Source: Luteimonas fraxinea (GTDB lineage: Bacteria > Pseudomonadota > Gammaproteobacteria > Xanthomonadales > Xanthomonadaceae). Taken from it: a DNA stretch of 64,000 bases. Position 1 is the stretch's first letter; the number at the start of each line of letters is the position of its first letter. Shown in pieces: positions 1 to 9,189 of this stretch. The DNA lies in assembly GCF_021233355.1 (NCBI RefSeq), contig NZ_CP089507.1, positions 2,667,001-2,731,000 on the forward strand. Direction: 5' to 3'. Position numbers and translations under genes: made by a program. Below the pieces are notes generated by a model. That model did not search any database. It had not been told where the DNA came from and saw only the letters and a list, made by a program, of their open reading frames with translations.

Positions 1-460
1 CCGCCGGCAGTGCATTGCCGTTGTAGTCGGCCTCGAAGCGGCGCAGGTCGATGACTAGCTTGTAGTCGGCGGTGATGCCGGCGCCCTGGCGCGCGACGGC
101 CGGGATGTTGCCCGAGTCTTCCATGGTGCGCAGCACGGTGTCCTGCAGCATGTCGGTCGGCGTCTTCGCCCAGCTGGCGCCGCGGTAGACCTGCAGCTCG
201 GCGGGCGTCGGGCGCACGGCGATGCGGAAGCTGTCGATCATGCGCGCGGCGGTCGGCGGGCTCAGCGTCAGCTGCCATTCGGCGCGCGGCCATGCGGGAT
301 TGGCCTCGACGCGTGGGTCGGGCGCGTAGATCGTCGAGCGGTCACGATCGCCGCCACCGCCGCCCAGCAGCGAGCTGCAGCCGGCGAGCAGGGTGCCGAG
401 CACGAGTGCGACGGCGAAGCGGAGCAGAGTGCGTTGCGCGGAGGTCGTGAGCGTGATCAT
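1..460 (-). CDS. ABC-type transport auxiliary lipoprotein (partial, C-terminus beyond window)
   Basis: The reading frame opens at an ATG at 460 that overlaps the mlaD stop as ATGA, and it runs off the left edge of the window, so only about 153 residues are visible. The N-terminus is a lipoprotein signal peptide: a hydrophobic stretch ends in a lipobox LLAGC with Cys28 as the predicted lipidated residue, followed by a Gly-rich spacer. The mature part resembles the periplasmic auxiliary lipoprotein family (DUF330/PqiC-like) found with MCE transport systems. As the last visible gene of the MlaE-MlaF-MlaD operon it probably sits in the outer membrane and helps the MCE protein pass lipids across the periplasm. 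The family call rests on context plus the lipoprotein signal; the role is inferred. Confidence 0.8.
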   Translation of the reverse strand, partial: MITLTTSAQRTLLRFAVALVLGTLLAGCSSLLGGGGGDRDRSTIYAPDPRVEANPAWPRAEWQLTLSPPTAARMIDSFRIAVRPTPAELQVYRGASWAKTPTDMLQDTVLRTMEDSGNIPAVARQGAGITADYKLVIDLRRFEADYNGNALPA

Positions 461-1383
461 TCGGGTTCGAATTCCTTCGGCGCGTCGCGGCCGAGCAGGT
501 AACGCGCGGGATTGGCGTCGAGACGGTCGCTGATGCGGCGCAGGTCGCGGACCAGCGAACGCAGTTCGCCCAGGGTCGGGCCGAGCTGCGACAGACCATC
601 GTTGGCGAAGCTGCTGATCGCCGCGCGGTTCTCGTTGAGGATGGTGTCGGCGCCGCCGGCGGCCGAGTCCATGCGTGCCAGCGTGCTTTCGAGGTTCGCC
701 ACCAGGCCGGGCAGCTTTTGCACCAGCTCGCGATCGAAGCTGCTCATCGCCCGGTTGGTCGTGGTCAGCGTCTGCTCCAGCTGTTCGCTGGACCTGCGCG
801 CGTTGACGATGATCGCGGCGAGGTCTTCGCGCTGCCCGGCGACCGAGCCGGTCATGCCTTCGATGTTCTCCAGCGTGTTGGAGATGCGTGCGACGTTCTC
901 TTCGCTGAGCACGCGGTCAAGGCGTTCGACGAGGCGGTTCGCGGTGTCGGAGATGTTCTGCAGCGCCGAGGCTTCGGTCTGGATGATCGGTACGCGGTCG
1001 CTGTCTTCCGACACCAGCATCGGCGCTTCGGGCGAGCCACCGGTCAGCTGGATGATCGGCGAGCCGGTCAGGCTGGTCATCGACATGCGCGCGCGGGTAT
1101 CGGTCTTCACCGGTGCATTGGCCTGCACGCGCAGACGCGCGATGACCTGGCGCGGGTCCTGCGGCGCGAGCTGCAGGTTGTCGACCGTGCCGACGGCGAT
1201 GCCGTTGTACTGCACGCTGCTGCCTTCGGTCAGGCCGGTCACCGGCTCGCGGAAGACGACGTCGAACTCGTTCCAGCTGCGGTCGGACGAATACTTCGCC
1301 GCCCAAAGCGCGAAGCCGAGCAGCGCGATCGACGCGATGAGCGTGAACGCGCCGATGAGGACGTAGTTGGCTCTGGTTTCCAT
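457..1383 (-). CDS. mlaD: MlaD-family (MCE domain) lipid transport substrate-binding protein
   Basis: This 308-residue protein starts with one membrane-spanning segment (about residues 8-28) that anchors it in the inner membrane. An MCE domain follows (about 38-115) with the typical pattern VTGLTEGSSVQYNGIAVGTV. The remainder is a long, mostly helical region rich in heptad-like residues (about 140-290), as in longer MCE proteins whose helices extend or brace the lipid channel. It is the periplasmic partner of the ATPase and permease encoded just upstream. Its start overlaps the ATPase stop by one base and its stop overlaps the lipoprotein start by four, so the genes are probably translationally coupled. 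The likely substrate is phospholipid, by analogy with the Mla pathway; that is inferred. Confidence 0.9.
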   Translation of the reverse strand: METRANYVLIGAFTLIASIALLGFALWAAKYSSDRSWNEFDVVFREPVTGLTEGSSVQYNGIAVGTVDNLQLAPQDPRQVIARLRVQANAPVKTDTRARMSMTSLTGSPIIQLTGGSPEAPMLVSEDSDRVPIIQTEASALQNISDTANRLVERLDRVLSEENVARISNTLENIEGMTGSVAGQREDLAAIIVNARRSSEQLEQTLTTTNRAMSSFDRELVQKLPGLVANLESTLARMDSAAGGADTILNENRAAISSFANDGLSQLGPTLGELRSLVRDLRRISDRLDANPARYLLGRDAPKEFEPE

Positions 1384-2225
1384 CAGTGGGCTCCCGGGGC
1401 GTTGGCCCTGGCATCGCGTGCGGCACGGCCGCGCGGGCCGTGGAAATAATCCTGGATCCAGGGATGGTCGATCTGTTCGATCTCCGCCACCGGCGCCACC
1501 GCGATCACCTGTTTGTCGGCCAGGACCGCGATGCGGTCACAGATAGCGTACAGAGTGTCGAGGTCGTGTGTGATCAGGAACACAGTCAGTCCCAGCGCTT
1601 CCTGCAGCGTGCGGATCAGACGGTCGAACGCGGCCGCGCCGATCGGATCGAGGCCGGCCGTGGGCTCGTCGAGAAACAGCAACGGCGGGTCGAGCGCCAG
1701 CGCCCGCGCGAGACCCGCACGCTTGCGCATGCCGCCCGACAGTTCCGCCGGCAGCTTGTCGAGCGCGTTGGCCGGCAGGCCGGACAGCTTGACCTTCAGC
1801 AGCGCCAGCTCGTAACGCAGTGAATCGCGCAGGTCGGGATGGTGTTCCTTCAGCGGCACCTGCACGTTCTCGCCCACGGTCAGCGACGAGAACAGCGCGC
1901 CATCCTGGAACAGCACGCCGGTGTTGCGTTCGATGTGCCGGCGTTCTTCGATATCGCGCGACAGCGCATCGGCGCCCAGCACCTCGATGGTGCCGGCCTG
2001 CGGCGGACGCAGGCCGAGGATGCTGCGCATCAGCACCGACTTGCCGGTGCCCGAGCCGCCGACCACGCCGAGAATCTCGCCGCGACGCACGTCGAGGTCG
2101 AGATTGTCGTGCACGGTCTGCGCGCCGAACTGGTTGACCAGGCCACGTACTCGGATCGCGATCTCGTCGCCGAGGTCGTCCTGCGCATGCGGGTCGCGGG
2201 TGGGCGAGTCGGACATCGTCACCAT
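1383..2225 (-). CDS. mlaF: MlaF-family ABC transporter ATP-binding protein
   Basis: A 280-residue ABC ATPase. The Walker A motif GGSGTGKS, the signature LSGGMRKR (the MlaF-type variant of LSGGQ) and the Walker B sequence LLFLDEP followed by TAGLDP are all present and intact, as is the switch-histidine region LITHD. It would power the MlaE permease in moving lipids between the inner membrane and the periplasmic MCE protein. The start chosen (2225) overlaps the mlaE stop; an ATG three codons downstream (2216) is equally possible. The gene lies between mlaE and mlaD in one minus-strand operon. Confidence 0.92.
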   Translation of the reverse strand: MVTMSDSPTRDPHAQDDLGDEIAIRVRGLVNQFGAQTVHDNLDLDVRRGEILGVVGGSGTGKSVLMRSILGLRPPQAGTIEVLGADALSRDIEERRHIERNTGVLFQDGALFSSLTVGENVQVPLKEHHPDLRDSLRYELALLKVKLSGLPANALDKLPAELSGGMRKRAGLARALALDPPLLFLDEPTAGLDPIGAAAFDRLIRTLQEALGLTVFLITHDLDTLYAICDRIAVLADKQVIAVAPVAEIEQIDHPWIQDYFHGPRGRAARDARANAPGAH

Positions 2226-3331
2226 CCCACGTGCATGAACCAGATCGCCGCGAACGCGTCGAACACGATCACCAGCGAGATCGTCTGCACCACGCTCGAC
2301 GTCGTGCGCTCGCCGACCGACTGCGCCGTGCCCTTGACCTGCAGGCCTTCCAGACAGCCGATCAGGCCGATCACCATCGCGAAGATCGGCGCCTTGGACA
2401 TGCCGACGAAGAAATGCCGGACGTTCATGGTTTCGTACATCCGCGCCATGTACGCCTGCGGCGGAATATCGAGACTGAAAGCGCCGACGGTCAGGCCACC
2501 GATCAGGCCGGCGATCATCGCGACGAAGGTCAGCAGCGGCAGCATCACCATCAGCGCGACCACGCGCGGAATCACCAGCAGATCCACCGGGTCGAGTCCG
2601 AGCGTGCGGATCGCGTCCACTTCCTCGCGGCTCACCATCGCGCCGATCTGCGCGGTGAATGCGCTGGCGGTGCGACCGGCGAGCAGGATCGCGGTCAGCA
2701 GCACACCGAACTCGCGCAGGAACGCGATCGACACCAGTTCGACGACGAAGATCGTCGCGCCGAATTCGGACAGCACGGTCGAGCCGAGGAAGGCGATCAC
2801 CGCGCCGACCAGGAACGACAGCAGCGCGACCAGTGGCACTGCGTCCAGGCCGACCTGTTCCATGTGGTGCACGGTCGAAGTCAGGCGGAAGCGTCGTGGC
2901 GAGACCAGCAGGCGACCGAGTTTGAGCAGGGTTTCGCCGAGAAAGCTGACCAGCGCGACGACCTCGCGCCAGTTGTCGTGCATCGTCTCGCCGAAACGGG
3001 CGAGCGCGGCGTAGACACCGTAATCGCGTTTCTTCTTCGGCCGGTCGTCGGCGACGTCCTCGATCGCCTCGACCAGTGCGTGGTGATCGTCGCGAAAGCG
3101 GAAGGTCGAGAAATCCAGGCCGCGTTTTTCGGCGAAACGCAGCAGCTGCAGCACGCCCACCGAGTCCAGTCGATCGACGCCGGTGGCGTCCACTTCACCC
3201 GCCGGTGCCTCGTTCGCGCGCAGCACCGTCTCGATGTCGCCGGCATAGGCGAGCGTCCAGTGTCCGCGCAGCCGCAGCGACCCACCGTCACCGGAATCGG
3301 CGCTGGGCGTGGCGTGTCGAGGGACGGTCAT
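2219..3331 (-). CDS. mlaE: MlaE-family permease with N-terminal STAS (MlaB-like) domain
   Basis: At 370 residues this is about 100 longer than a bare MlaE permease. The extra N-terminus (about 17-100) reads like a STAS domain, with a strand, an acidic turn and a DSVGVLQLLRF helix, as in the separate MlaB protein of Escherichia coli. The permease part (about 130-370) has several hydrophobic segments and the conserved stretch EVDAIRTLGLDPVDLLVIPR typical of MlaE. The fusion would place the STAS regulator of the ATPase in the same chain as the permease, which fits the absence of a separate mlaB gene beside it. This is the first gene of the operon; the divergent gene begins 118 bases away. Confidence 0.9.
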   Translation of the reverse strand: MTVPRHATPSADSGDGGSLRLRGHWTLAYAGDIETVLRANEAPAGEVDATGVDRLDSVGVLQLLRFAEKRGLDFSTFRFRDDHHALVEAIEDVADDRPKKKRDYGVYAALARFGETMHDNWREVVALVSFLGETLLKLGRLLVSPRRFRLTSTVHHMEQVGLDAVPLVALLSFLVGAVIAFLGSTVLSEFGATIFVVELVSIAFLREFGVLLTAILLAGRTASAFTAQIGAMVSREEVDAIRTLGLDPVDLLVIPRVVALMVMLPLLTFVAMIAGLIGGLTVGAFSLDIPPQAYMARMYETMNVRHFFVGMSKAPIFAMVIGLIGCLEGLQVKGTAQSVGERTTSSVVQTISLVIVFDAFAAIWFMHVGW

Positions 3332-3449
3332 GCAGGCATCGGTCGGTCGAGGTGCAAACGCCGGTGAGCATACCGAAATCAGGTGTGAGGCCGCGCATCA
3401 CGGCGCCGCGACCTACCGGGCGCCCGGCGCGACGTGCGATCCTGTGTCG

Positions 3450-4703
3450 ATGTCCGGTGCCACTCCGCTCACCACCGCCAGCTACGCCACGCGCATCGCC
3501 TTCGTGGTCGAGCTGGCCGAGCATCTGCATGCCTACGGCACCACCGCGCAGCGCCTCGAAGGCGCGGTGATCGCGGTGACCCAGCAGCTCGGCATCGATT
3601 GCGAGCCGTGGGTGAACCCGACCGGCATGGTGCTGTCCTTCAGCGATCCGCTGCGGCCGCCGGGCGACAGCGACACCACGCGCGTCATCCGCATGTCGCC
3701 GGGCGACGTGAACCTCTACAAGCTGTGCGAGACGGACCGCATCGCCGAGCAGGTCATGGCCGGCGAGATGGACCTGGCCGAAGGCTACGCCGCCCTGCGC
3801 GCGCTCGACGCACGCGAACCGCGCGCCTGGGGCAAGGCGGCGCAGGTGATGGGTTTCGCAATGGTGGCGATGGGTGTCGCCGGCCTGTGGCGGCTGCCCT
3901 GGGCCGACATCGCGACGGCAGGCACCATCGGCCTGCTGATCGGCCTGCTCGACATGGTCACGCGCAACGGCACCCGGCTCAAAGAAGCGCATGAAGCGCT
4001 GGCCGGCATGCTCGCCGGCGTGGTCGCGATCCTGGTGTCGGCCTTCGTCGCCCCGCTGAATCTCAATACTGTGGTCATCGCCTCGCTGATCGTGATGCTG
4101 CCGGGTATGGCGTTGACCAATGCGATCAACGAACTGACCAGCCAGCATCTGGTATCTGGCACCGCGCGCTTCGCCGGTGCGATCACGACGGTGCTCAAGC
4201 TCACCATCGGCACGATCATCGCGCTCACCCTGATGCAGATGCTCGGCGTCACCCCGAACGTGCGCGCGCTGCGGCCGCAGCCCGACTGGGTGGAATGGGC
4301 GGCGCTGGCGACCGCGGCTGGTGCGTTCGCGATCCTGTTCCGCGCCGGACGCCGCGACGTGCTGCTGGTCATGGCCGCCGCCGCGTCGGGGTATCTCGTC
4401 TCGCGCTGGGTCGGCGCCGCGCTCGGGCCGAACATCGGTCTGTTCGTCGCCGCGCTGGTGACCACCGCTGCCGGCAACGGCTACGCGCGATGGGCCAATC
4501 GTCCGGGCGCGGTGATCCGGGTCCCGGGTCTGATCATGCTCGTGCCCGGCAGCAACAGCCTGCGCGGGCTGATGAATCTGGTGCAGCAGCAGGACATGGC
4601 CGCCGGCCAGGAAGCAGCGCTGGTGGTGATGAACATCGTGCTGGCGCTGATCGCCGGCCTGCTGTTCGGCAACGTGCTGCTGCCGGCGCGCAAGAACCTC
4701 TGA
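3450..4703 (+). CDS. Threonine/serine exporter family protein (ThrE-like, fused two-part)
   Basis: A 417-residue membrane protein. The N-terminal soluble half (about 1-125) matches the ThrE DUF1212 type, including the pattern ELAEHLHAYGTTAQRLEGA. About ten hydrophobic segments follow, so the DUF1212 and DUF3815 halves, separate genes in some bacteria, are one chain here. Members of this family export threonine and serine across the inner membrane; the exact substrate in this organism is inferred. I chose the ATG at 3450 because similarity begins there; the frame stays open upstream to 3309, but that stretch overlaps the divergent mlaE start and looks noncoding. The gene converges on the H-NS-like gene, with a shared terminator between them. 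Confidence 0.85.
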   Translation: MSGATPLTTASYATRIAFVVELAEHLHAYGTTAQRLEGAVIAVTQQLGIDCEPWVNPTGMVLSFSDPLRPPGDSDTTRVIRMSPGDVNLYKLCETDRIAEQVMAGEMDLAEGYAALRALDAREPRAWGKAAQVMGFAMVAMGVAGLWRLPWADIATAGTIGLLIGLLDMVTRNGTRLKEAHEALAGMLAGVVAILVSAFVAPLNLNTVVIASLIVMLPGMALTNAINELTSQHLVSGTARFAGAITTVLKLTIGTIIALTLMQMLGVTPNVRALRPQPDWVEWAALATAAGAFAILFRAGRRDVLLVMAAAASGYLVSRWVGAALGPNIGLFVAALVTTAAGNGYARWANRPGAVIRVPGLIMLVPGSNSLRGLMNLVQQQDMAAGQEAALVVMNIVLALIAGLLFGNVLLPARKNL

Positions 4704-4715
4704 GCCGCATACGAA

Positions 4716-4740
4716 AACGCCCTCCGTCGGAGGGCGTTCT
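4716..4740. terminator. Bidirectional intrinsic terminator between thrE-like and H-NS-like genes
   Basis: A perfect inverted repeat (AACGCCCTCCG paired with CGGAGGGCGTT, one to three bases in the loop), flanked by AAAA on the left and TTCT on the right, lies between two convergent stop codons. Confidence 0.85.
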
Positions 4741-4772
4741 CGAACGTCACTGCGCGGCGCGAACCGCCAGGC

Positions 4773-5150
4773 TCACTTCTGGATCAGGAACTCTTCCAGC
4801 TTGCGGCCCTTCTTGGTGTGCGCGGCCAGCCACAGCGGCTGCTTGCCACGACCGGTCCAGGTCTCGGCCTTGTTCGCCGGATTGCGGTACTTCGGCGCCA
4901 CCTTGCCGAGCTTGCGACCCTTTGTCGCGCTCTTGCGCGCCGCAGGCGCGGCCGCGGTCGATGCCGCGCGCGGTGCGCTGCCACCGAACAGCTCGGCAAT
5001 GCTGTAACCCTCGGCCGCGGCCAGGTCGGTCAGCTTCTTGCGCACGGCCGTCAGCGGCTTGCGCTTCTTGAGCGTCGTCTTGCGCTCCTTGGCCTGGGTG
5101 ATCAGCGCGTCGAGCTGCTGGGGAGAAAATGCATTGAGGTCAAACGCCAT
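4773..5150 (-). CDS. H-NS family nucleoid-associated protein
   Basis: A 125-residue basic protein. The N-terminal third is helical and would form the oligomerisation domain. A flexible Ala/Lys-rich linker (about 58-80) leads to the H-NS DNA-binding signature TWTGRGKQPLWL near residues 97-108, where the GRG core is the minor-groove AT-hook-like loop. Proteins of this kind bind AT-rich DNA and silence horizontally acquired genes; xanthomonads carry several paralogues. The gene stands alone, convergent with the thrE-like gene, and shares its terminator. Its own promoter probably lies within 5151-5330, where no other gene is seen. Confidence 0.9.
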   Translation of the reverse strand: MAFDLNAFSPQQLDALITQAKERKTTLKKRKPLTAVRKKLTDLAAAEGYSIAELFGGSAPRAASTAAAPAARKSATKGRKLGKVAPKYRNPANKAETWTGRGKQPLWLAAHTKKGRKLEEFLIQK

Positions 5151-5329
5151 TCGAGTCGGCTCCGGCTGATTATTGGGAATACCAGTCCATTGGCATGGGA
5201 GGCATCTTAATCCTGTTTATCCCGGGCCGACAAACACCATGCGCACGGCGGCGCGGCCCGCTCGTGCAGGCCGCGTGAACTTTCGGGATTATCCGGCGGT
5301 AAATACCGCTGGTTTCGCCGCGGAAACCC

Positions 5330-7024
5330 TCAGCCGCGCAGGCGTGAAAACAGCGCCTCGCGATCGAGATTCTCCGATTCGCTGGCACTGCGTGCGCGAT
5401 ATTCGAATGCGCCCGATTCCAGTCCGCGTGCCGACACCACCACGCGATGCGGGATGCCGATCAGTTCGATGTCGCCGAACATCATGCCCGGGCGCAGGCC
5501 TCGGTCGTCGAGTACGGTCTCGAAACCGGCGGCGCCGAGTTCGCGGTACAGCGCGTCCGCGGCCTCGGCCACGTGCGCCTCGTTCTTCGGGTTGATCACG
5601 CACACCGCGACCTGCCACGGCGCCATCGCGACCGGCCACAGGATGCCGTTGGCGTCGTGGTTCTGTTCGATCGCCGCTGCGACGATGCGCGACACGCCGA
5701 TGCCGTAGCAGCCCATGAAGGGCACGCTCGCCTTGCCGTTCGCGTCGAGCACCTTGAAGTTCATCGCCTCGGCGTACTTGCGGCCGAGCTGGAACACGTG
5801 GCCGACCTCGATGCCACGCGCGACCTTCAGTTCGCCGCCGTCTTCGGCGCGATCGCCGGCGACGACGTCACGGATGTCGGCGACCACATCGGCCTCGGGC
5901 AGATCGCGGCCCCAGTTGACGCCGGCGATGTGGAAGCCGGTGGCATTGGCGCCGACGACGAAATCGGCCAGTGCGGCGACTTCCAGATCGGCGACGACGC
6001 GGATCGGCTTGACCGCACCGATCGGCCCGAGGAAGCCTGGCGCAGCGCCCAGATGCGCGGCGATTTCCGCTTCGCTCGCCATGCGGTAATCGGCCAGGCC
6101 GTCGACCTTGGCGAGCTTGATCGCATTGACCGCGTGGTCGCCGCGCACCAGCGCGAGCACGAAGGTCTCGCCGGCCATCAGCGCGATCGACTTCGCGGTA
6201 CGGGCGAGCGGAATGTCGAGCAGGGCGGCGACGTCCTCGCAGGTCTTCTGCGTCGGCGTGTCGACCTTGCGCAGGTCTTCCGATGCCGCCGGACGCGGCG
6301 CGGGTGCAGCGGCGCGCGCGGCTTCGACGTTCGCCGCGTATTCCGAGCCGGTCGAGAACACCAGCGCGTCCTCGCCCGAATCGGCGATGACGTGGAATTC
6401 CTGCGAGGCGTCACCGCCGATCGCGCCCGAATCGGCCTGCACCGAGCGGAACTCGAGGCCGAGGCGGGTGAAGATGCGCGTGTACGCCGTATGCATGGTC
6501 TGGTACGAAGCGGCCATACCGGCCTCGTCGATGTCGAACGAGTACGCGTCCTTCATCAGGAATTCGCGCGCGCGCATCACGCCGAAACGCGGGCGGATCT
6601 CGTCGCGGAACTTGGTCTGGATCTGGTAGAAGTTCACCGGGAGCTGCTTGTAGCTGGCCAGTTCGCTGCGTGCGAAATCGGTGATGACTTCCTCGTGCGT
6701 CGGGCCGAAGCAGTACCAGCTCTCCTTGCGGTCCTGCATCTTCAGCAGCTGGCCGCCGAACTTCTCCCAGCGGCCGGTTTCTTCCCACAGCTCGCGCGGC
6801 TGTACGGCCGGCATCAGCAGTTCGATCGCACCGGCCGCGTTCATTTCCTCGCGCACGATGCCTTCGACCTTGCGCAGCACGCGCAGGCCCAGCGGCGACC
6901 ACGTGTAGAGACCGGCGCCCAGCTTGCGCAGCATGCCGGCCTTGAGCATCAGCTTGTGGCTGGTGACCTCGGCATCGGCGGGCGTTTCTTTCTCGGTGCG
7001 GAGATGGAACTGCGACAGGCGCAT
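5330..7024 (-). CDS. proS: Prolyl-tRNA synthetase (bacterial type with INS editing domain)
   Basis: A 564-residue class II aminoacyl-tRNA synthetase that charges tRNA-Pro in the cytoplasm. The start [19 protein letters not shown] is the standard bacterial ProS N-terminus, so I placed it at 7024 although the frame stays open far upstream. Motif 1 ([18 protein letters not shown]), motif 2 ([20 protein letters not shown]) and motif 3 ([14 protein letters not shown]) are present. Between motifs 2 and 3 lies the YbaK-like INS domain (about 225-405) that deacylates mischarged Ala-tRNA-Pro. The length is normal for the family. Confidence 0.97.
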   Translation of the reverse strand: MRLSQFHLRTEKETPADAEVTSHKLMLKAGMLRKLGAGLYTWSPLGLRVLRKVEGIVREEMNAAGAIELLMPAVQPRELWEETGRWEKFGGQLLKMQDRKESWYCFGPTHEEVITDFARSELASYKQLPVNFYQIQTKFRDEIRPRFGVMRAREFLMKDAYSFDIDEAGMAASYQTMHTAYTRIFTRLGLEFRSVQADSGAIGGDASQEFHVIADSGEDALVFSTGSEYAANVEAARAAAPAPRPAASEDLRKVDTPTQKTCEDVAALLDIPLARTAKSIALMAGETFVLALVRGDHAVNAIKLAKVDGLADYRMASEAEIAAHLGAAPGFLGPIGAVKPIRVVADLEVAALADFVVGANATGFHIAGVNWGRDLPEADVVADIRDVVAGDRAEDGGELKVARGIEVGHVFQLGRKYAEAMNFKVLDANGKASVPFMGCYGIGVSRIVAAAIEQNHDANGILWPVAMAPWQVAVCVINPKNEAHVAEAADALYRELGAAGFETVLDDRGLRPGMMFGDIELIGIPHRVVVSARGLESGAFEYRARSASESENLDREALFSRLRG

Positions 7025-7098
7025 CGGCGGCTTCTGGCTGGGAACGGGGGGCGATAGTGTGCCACGCGCCCCGCGCGTCCCGGCCTGCCGGCCGGGCC

Positions 7099-7509
7099 TC
7101 AGCGGCAGTAGGCGCGGACCGCGGCTTCCGACAGGGCCAGCTGGTCGGCGCGTTCGCTGCCGGCGAGTTCGCGCGGCTTGCCGTCGGCGCCGAGCTGCTG
7201 CACCGCGCCTTCGCCCTTGAGCGCGGCGACGTTGGTCCGGGCGAGTTCGCACTGGGTGGTGTCGCCACCTGCGTTCGCGGTGCTCGCTGCGGGCGTGGCC
7301 GTGGGTGCGGCGGCCGCTGCAGGCGTGACCGGCGTGGGCGACGCGGCGTTGCCGTGCACGTTGCGCACTTCGAAACGCGTGCCCGCGGGCGGCGGTGTCT
7401 GCGAGTAATGGGTGACGCCGCGCGCGTCCTTCCAGCTGTAGACCTCGCTGGCGGCGAGTGGCGCGGCGGCGATGAGCAATGCAAGGGCGGTCACGAAAGT
7501 GCGGCGCAT
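7099..7509 (-). CDS. DUF4124 domain secreted protein
   Basis: A 136-residue exported protein. The start at 7509 gives a clean signal peptide ([21 protein letters not shown]). The DUF4124 core then follows ([22 protein letters not shown]), a short beta-rich module common in Xanthomonadaceae envelope proteins. An Ala/Pro/Thr-rich linker and a small C-terminal helical part with two cysteines complete it. The function of DUF4124 is not known. It lies upstream of proS in the same direction with a 74-base gap and is divergent from pssA. Confidence 0.8.
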   Translation of the reverse strand: MRRTFVTALALLIAAAPLAASEVYSWKDARGVTHYSQTPPPAGTRFEVRNVHGNAASPTPVTPAAAAAPTATPAASTANAGGDTTQCELARTNVAALKGEGAVQQLGADGKPRELAGSERADQLALSEAAVRAYCR

Positions 7510-7616
7510 GGCGGTCCCCGGCAGGTGCTCGAATGTGGCGGCGATTGCAGCACTCCGGGGCCGCAGGCGCAACCGCTGTCGCCGACCGGCCCGAAGCAGG
7601 CGCTACACTGGCCCGC

Positions 7617-8387
7617 ATGAGCCAACCCGACCCGACCCCGCGCCGCGGCCGCGGCATCTACCTGCTGCCGAACCTCTTCACCACCGGCGGCCTGTTCGCG
7701 GGATTCTTCGCGATCATCGCCGCATCGCAGGGCCGCTTCAGCGCCGCCTGCATCGCGATCTTCGTCGCCGCGGTGCTCGATGGCATCGACGGCCGGGTCG
7801 CACGCCTGACCAATACCCAGAGCGAGTTCGGCGTGCAGTACGACTCGCTGGCCGACCTGATCAGTTTCGGTCTGGCGCCGGCGCTGGTGATGTACCACTG
7901 GTCGCTGATGGCGATGCGCCTCGACGGCACCACGCTCGGCAAGATCGGCTGGCTCGGCGCGTTTCTCTATGCTGCCTGCGCGGCGTTGCGACTGGCGCGG
8001 TTCAACAGCCAGGTCGCGACGGTCGACAAGCGCTATTTCGTCGGACTGGCGAGTCCGGCGGCGGCAGGTCTGATGGCGAGTTTCGTCTGGACCTGCCACG
8101 AACTCGATTTCACCGGCGACGCACTGCGTTACGTCGCGCTCGCGGTCACCGTAGTCTGCGGCCTGCTGATGGTCAGCCGCATCCGCTACACCAGCTTCAA
8201 GGGCAGCGGCACCGGACCGAAGGCCGACCGCGTGCCGTTCGTGGCGCTGGTCGTCGCGGTCGGCCTGCTGATCGCGATGTGGGTGGATCCGCCCAAGACC
8301 CTGCTGATAGCCGCGGTGCTGTATGCACTTTCGGGTCCGACGCTGTGGCTGTGGCGGCGCCGCGGAGGCGCGGAGGCCGCCTCGTGA
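7617..8387 (+). CDS. pssA: CDP-diacylglycerol-serine O-phosphatidyltransferase
   Basis: A 256-residue integral membrane enzyme of the CDP-alcohol phosphatidyltransferase family. The family motif DG-x2-AR-x8-G-x3-D-x3-D is visible, starting DGIDGRVAR and ending with the aspartates of YDSLAD. Several membrane segments surround it. It joins serine to CDP-diacylglycerol, giving phosphatidylserine, the precursor of phosphatidylethanolamine. The length and the N-terminal [15 protein letters not shown] place it with the integral-membrane PssA type rather than the E. coli peripheral type. I chose the ATG at 7617, where similarity begins. The stop overlaps the next gene as GTGA. Confidence 0.92.
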   Translation: MSQPDPTPRRGRGIYLLPNLFTTGGLFAGFFAIIAASQGRFSAACIAIFVAAVLDGIDGRVARLTNTQSEFGVQYDSLADLISFGLAPALVMYHWSLMAMRLDGTTLGKIGWLGAFLYAACAALRLARFNSQVATVDKRYFVGLASPAAAGLMASFVWTCHELDFTGDALRYVALAVTVVCGLLMVSRIRYTSFKGSGTGPKADRVPFVALVVAVGLLIAMWVDPPKTLLIAAVLYALSGPTLWLWRRRGGAEAAS

Positions 8388-8638
8388 CCTGGGATGCGCT
8401 GCAGATCGCGGCGCTCGATGCGCTGGGTCACGACCGCTATCGCGTGCAGGTGCCCGGCCAGGTGTTGCCGGACGATCCGCTGGTCGATCCCTTGCTGCGC
8501 GCTGCCGGCCTGAGTCGCGAAGGCGACGGCGCGTTCGCATTTGTGCGCAGCCTCGGCGCACTCTCGGAGCTGCGTTCGGCGTCGGCGAAACGTGCCCTGT
8601 GGCCGCGTCTGCGCCAGTTGCGCCGTCATGGCGGCTGA
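8384..8638 (+). CDS. Small HolD-like protein (possible DNA polymerase III psi subunit)
   Basis: This 84-residue protein begins at a GTG overlapping the pssA stop (GTGA) and ends 11 bases inside rimI. Its middle (DPLVDPLLRAAGLS) and end (LSELRSASAKRALWPRL) line up, from memory, with E. coli HolD segments DPLVSDVLRALTVS and LTDLRANPTARAALWQQI. In E. coli holD also lies directly upstream of rimI and overlaps it. Psi binds the chi subunit and links the clamp loader to SSB. The protein here is much shorter than E. coli HolD (137 residues), so it would be a compact version missing the middle insert. The assignment is an inference from similarity and position; annotation pipelines would probably call it hypothetical. 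Confidence 0.6.
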   Translation: MTWDALQIAALDALGHDRYRVQVPGQVLPDDPLVDPLLRAAGLSREGDGAFAFVRSLGALSELRSASAKRALWPRLRQLRRHGG

Positions 8639-9134
8639 GCCCGACACGCGGTCGATGCCCGATGCCGCCGCTGCGGCGCGCGACTGGTCGCTGCGTCCGA
8701 TGCGCGCGACCGATGTCGACGCGGTGATGGAAATCGAATTGCGCGCTTATCCGTTTCCGTGGACGCGCGGCATCTTCGACGACTGCCTGCGCGCGGCATA
8801 TCCGGCGTGGGTGCTGCATGTCGATCGGCGACTCGCCGGTTACGGTGTATTGAGCGTCGCAGCCGGCGAAGCGCATGTGCTCAACGTCTGCGTAGATCCG
8901 GAGCTGCAGGGCCGTGGCCACGGCCGTCGCCTGTTCCGCGCGCTGGTCGATCTCGCCCAGCAGCACGACGCGCAGCGCGTGTTTCTCGAAGTGCGACCGT
9001 CGAATCCGAATGCGGTCGCGCTGTATTACGACGAAGGTTTCAACGAAATCGGCCGGCGGCCGCGTTACTACCCCGCGCACAACGGCCGCGAGGACGCGAT
9101 CGTCATGGCCCGCGAACTGTTCGGCGCGGACTGA
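8628..9134 (+). CDS. rimI: Ribosomal-protein-S18-alanine N-acetyltransferase
   Basis: A 168-residue GNAT acetyltransferase. The acetyl-CoA binding motif V-x-PELQGRGHGRRL is clear near residues 87-99, preceded by the LNVCV strand. The substrate-side motif MEIELRAYPFPWTRGIFDD near the N-terminus is typical of RimI. It acetylates the N-terminal alanine of ribosomal protein S18. The start at 8628 overlaps the preceding small gene; an internal ATG at 8655 would remove nine residues and is also plausible. Confidence 0.9.
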   Translation: MAAEPDTRSMPDAAAAARDWSLRPMRATDVDAVMEIELRAYPFPWTRGIFDDCLRAAYPAWVLHVDRRLAGYGVLSVAAGEAHVLNVCVDPELQGRGHGRRLFRALVDLAQQHDAQRVFLEVRPSNPNAVALYYDEGFNEIGRRPRYYPAHNGREDAIVMARELFGAD

Positions 9135-9189
9135 AACCGCCGCCGCGTTGCATCCGGCGCGCGCTGCGCGCCCCGACCGGAGAGCCGCC

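Noticed and set aside
8323..8727. Alternative plus-strand frame overlapping the HolD-like and rimI starts
   Set aside because: Its translation is Arg/Ala low-complexity, whereas the overlapping frames match HolD and RimI.
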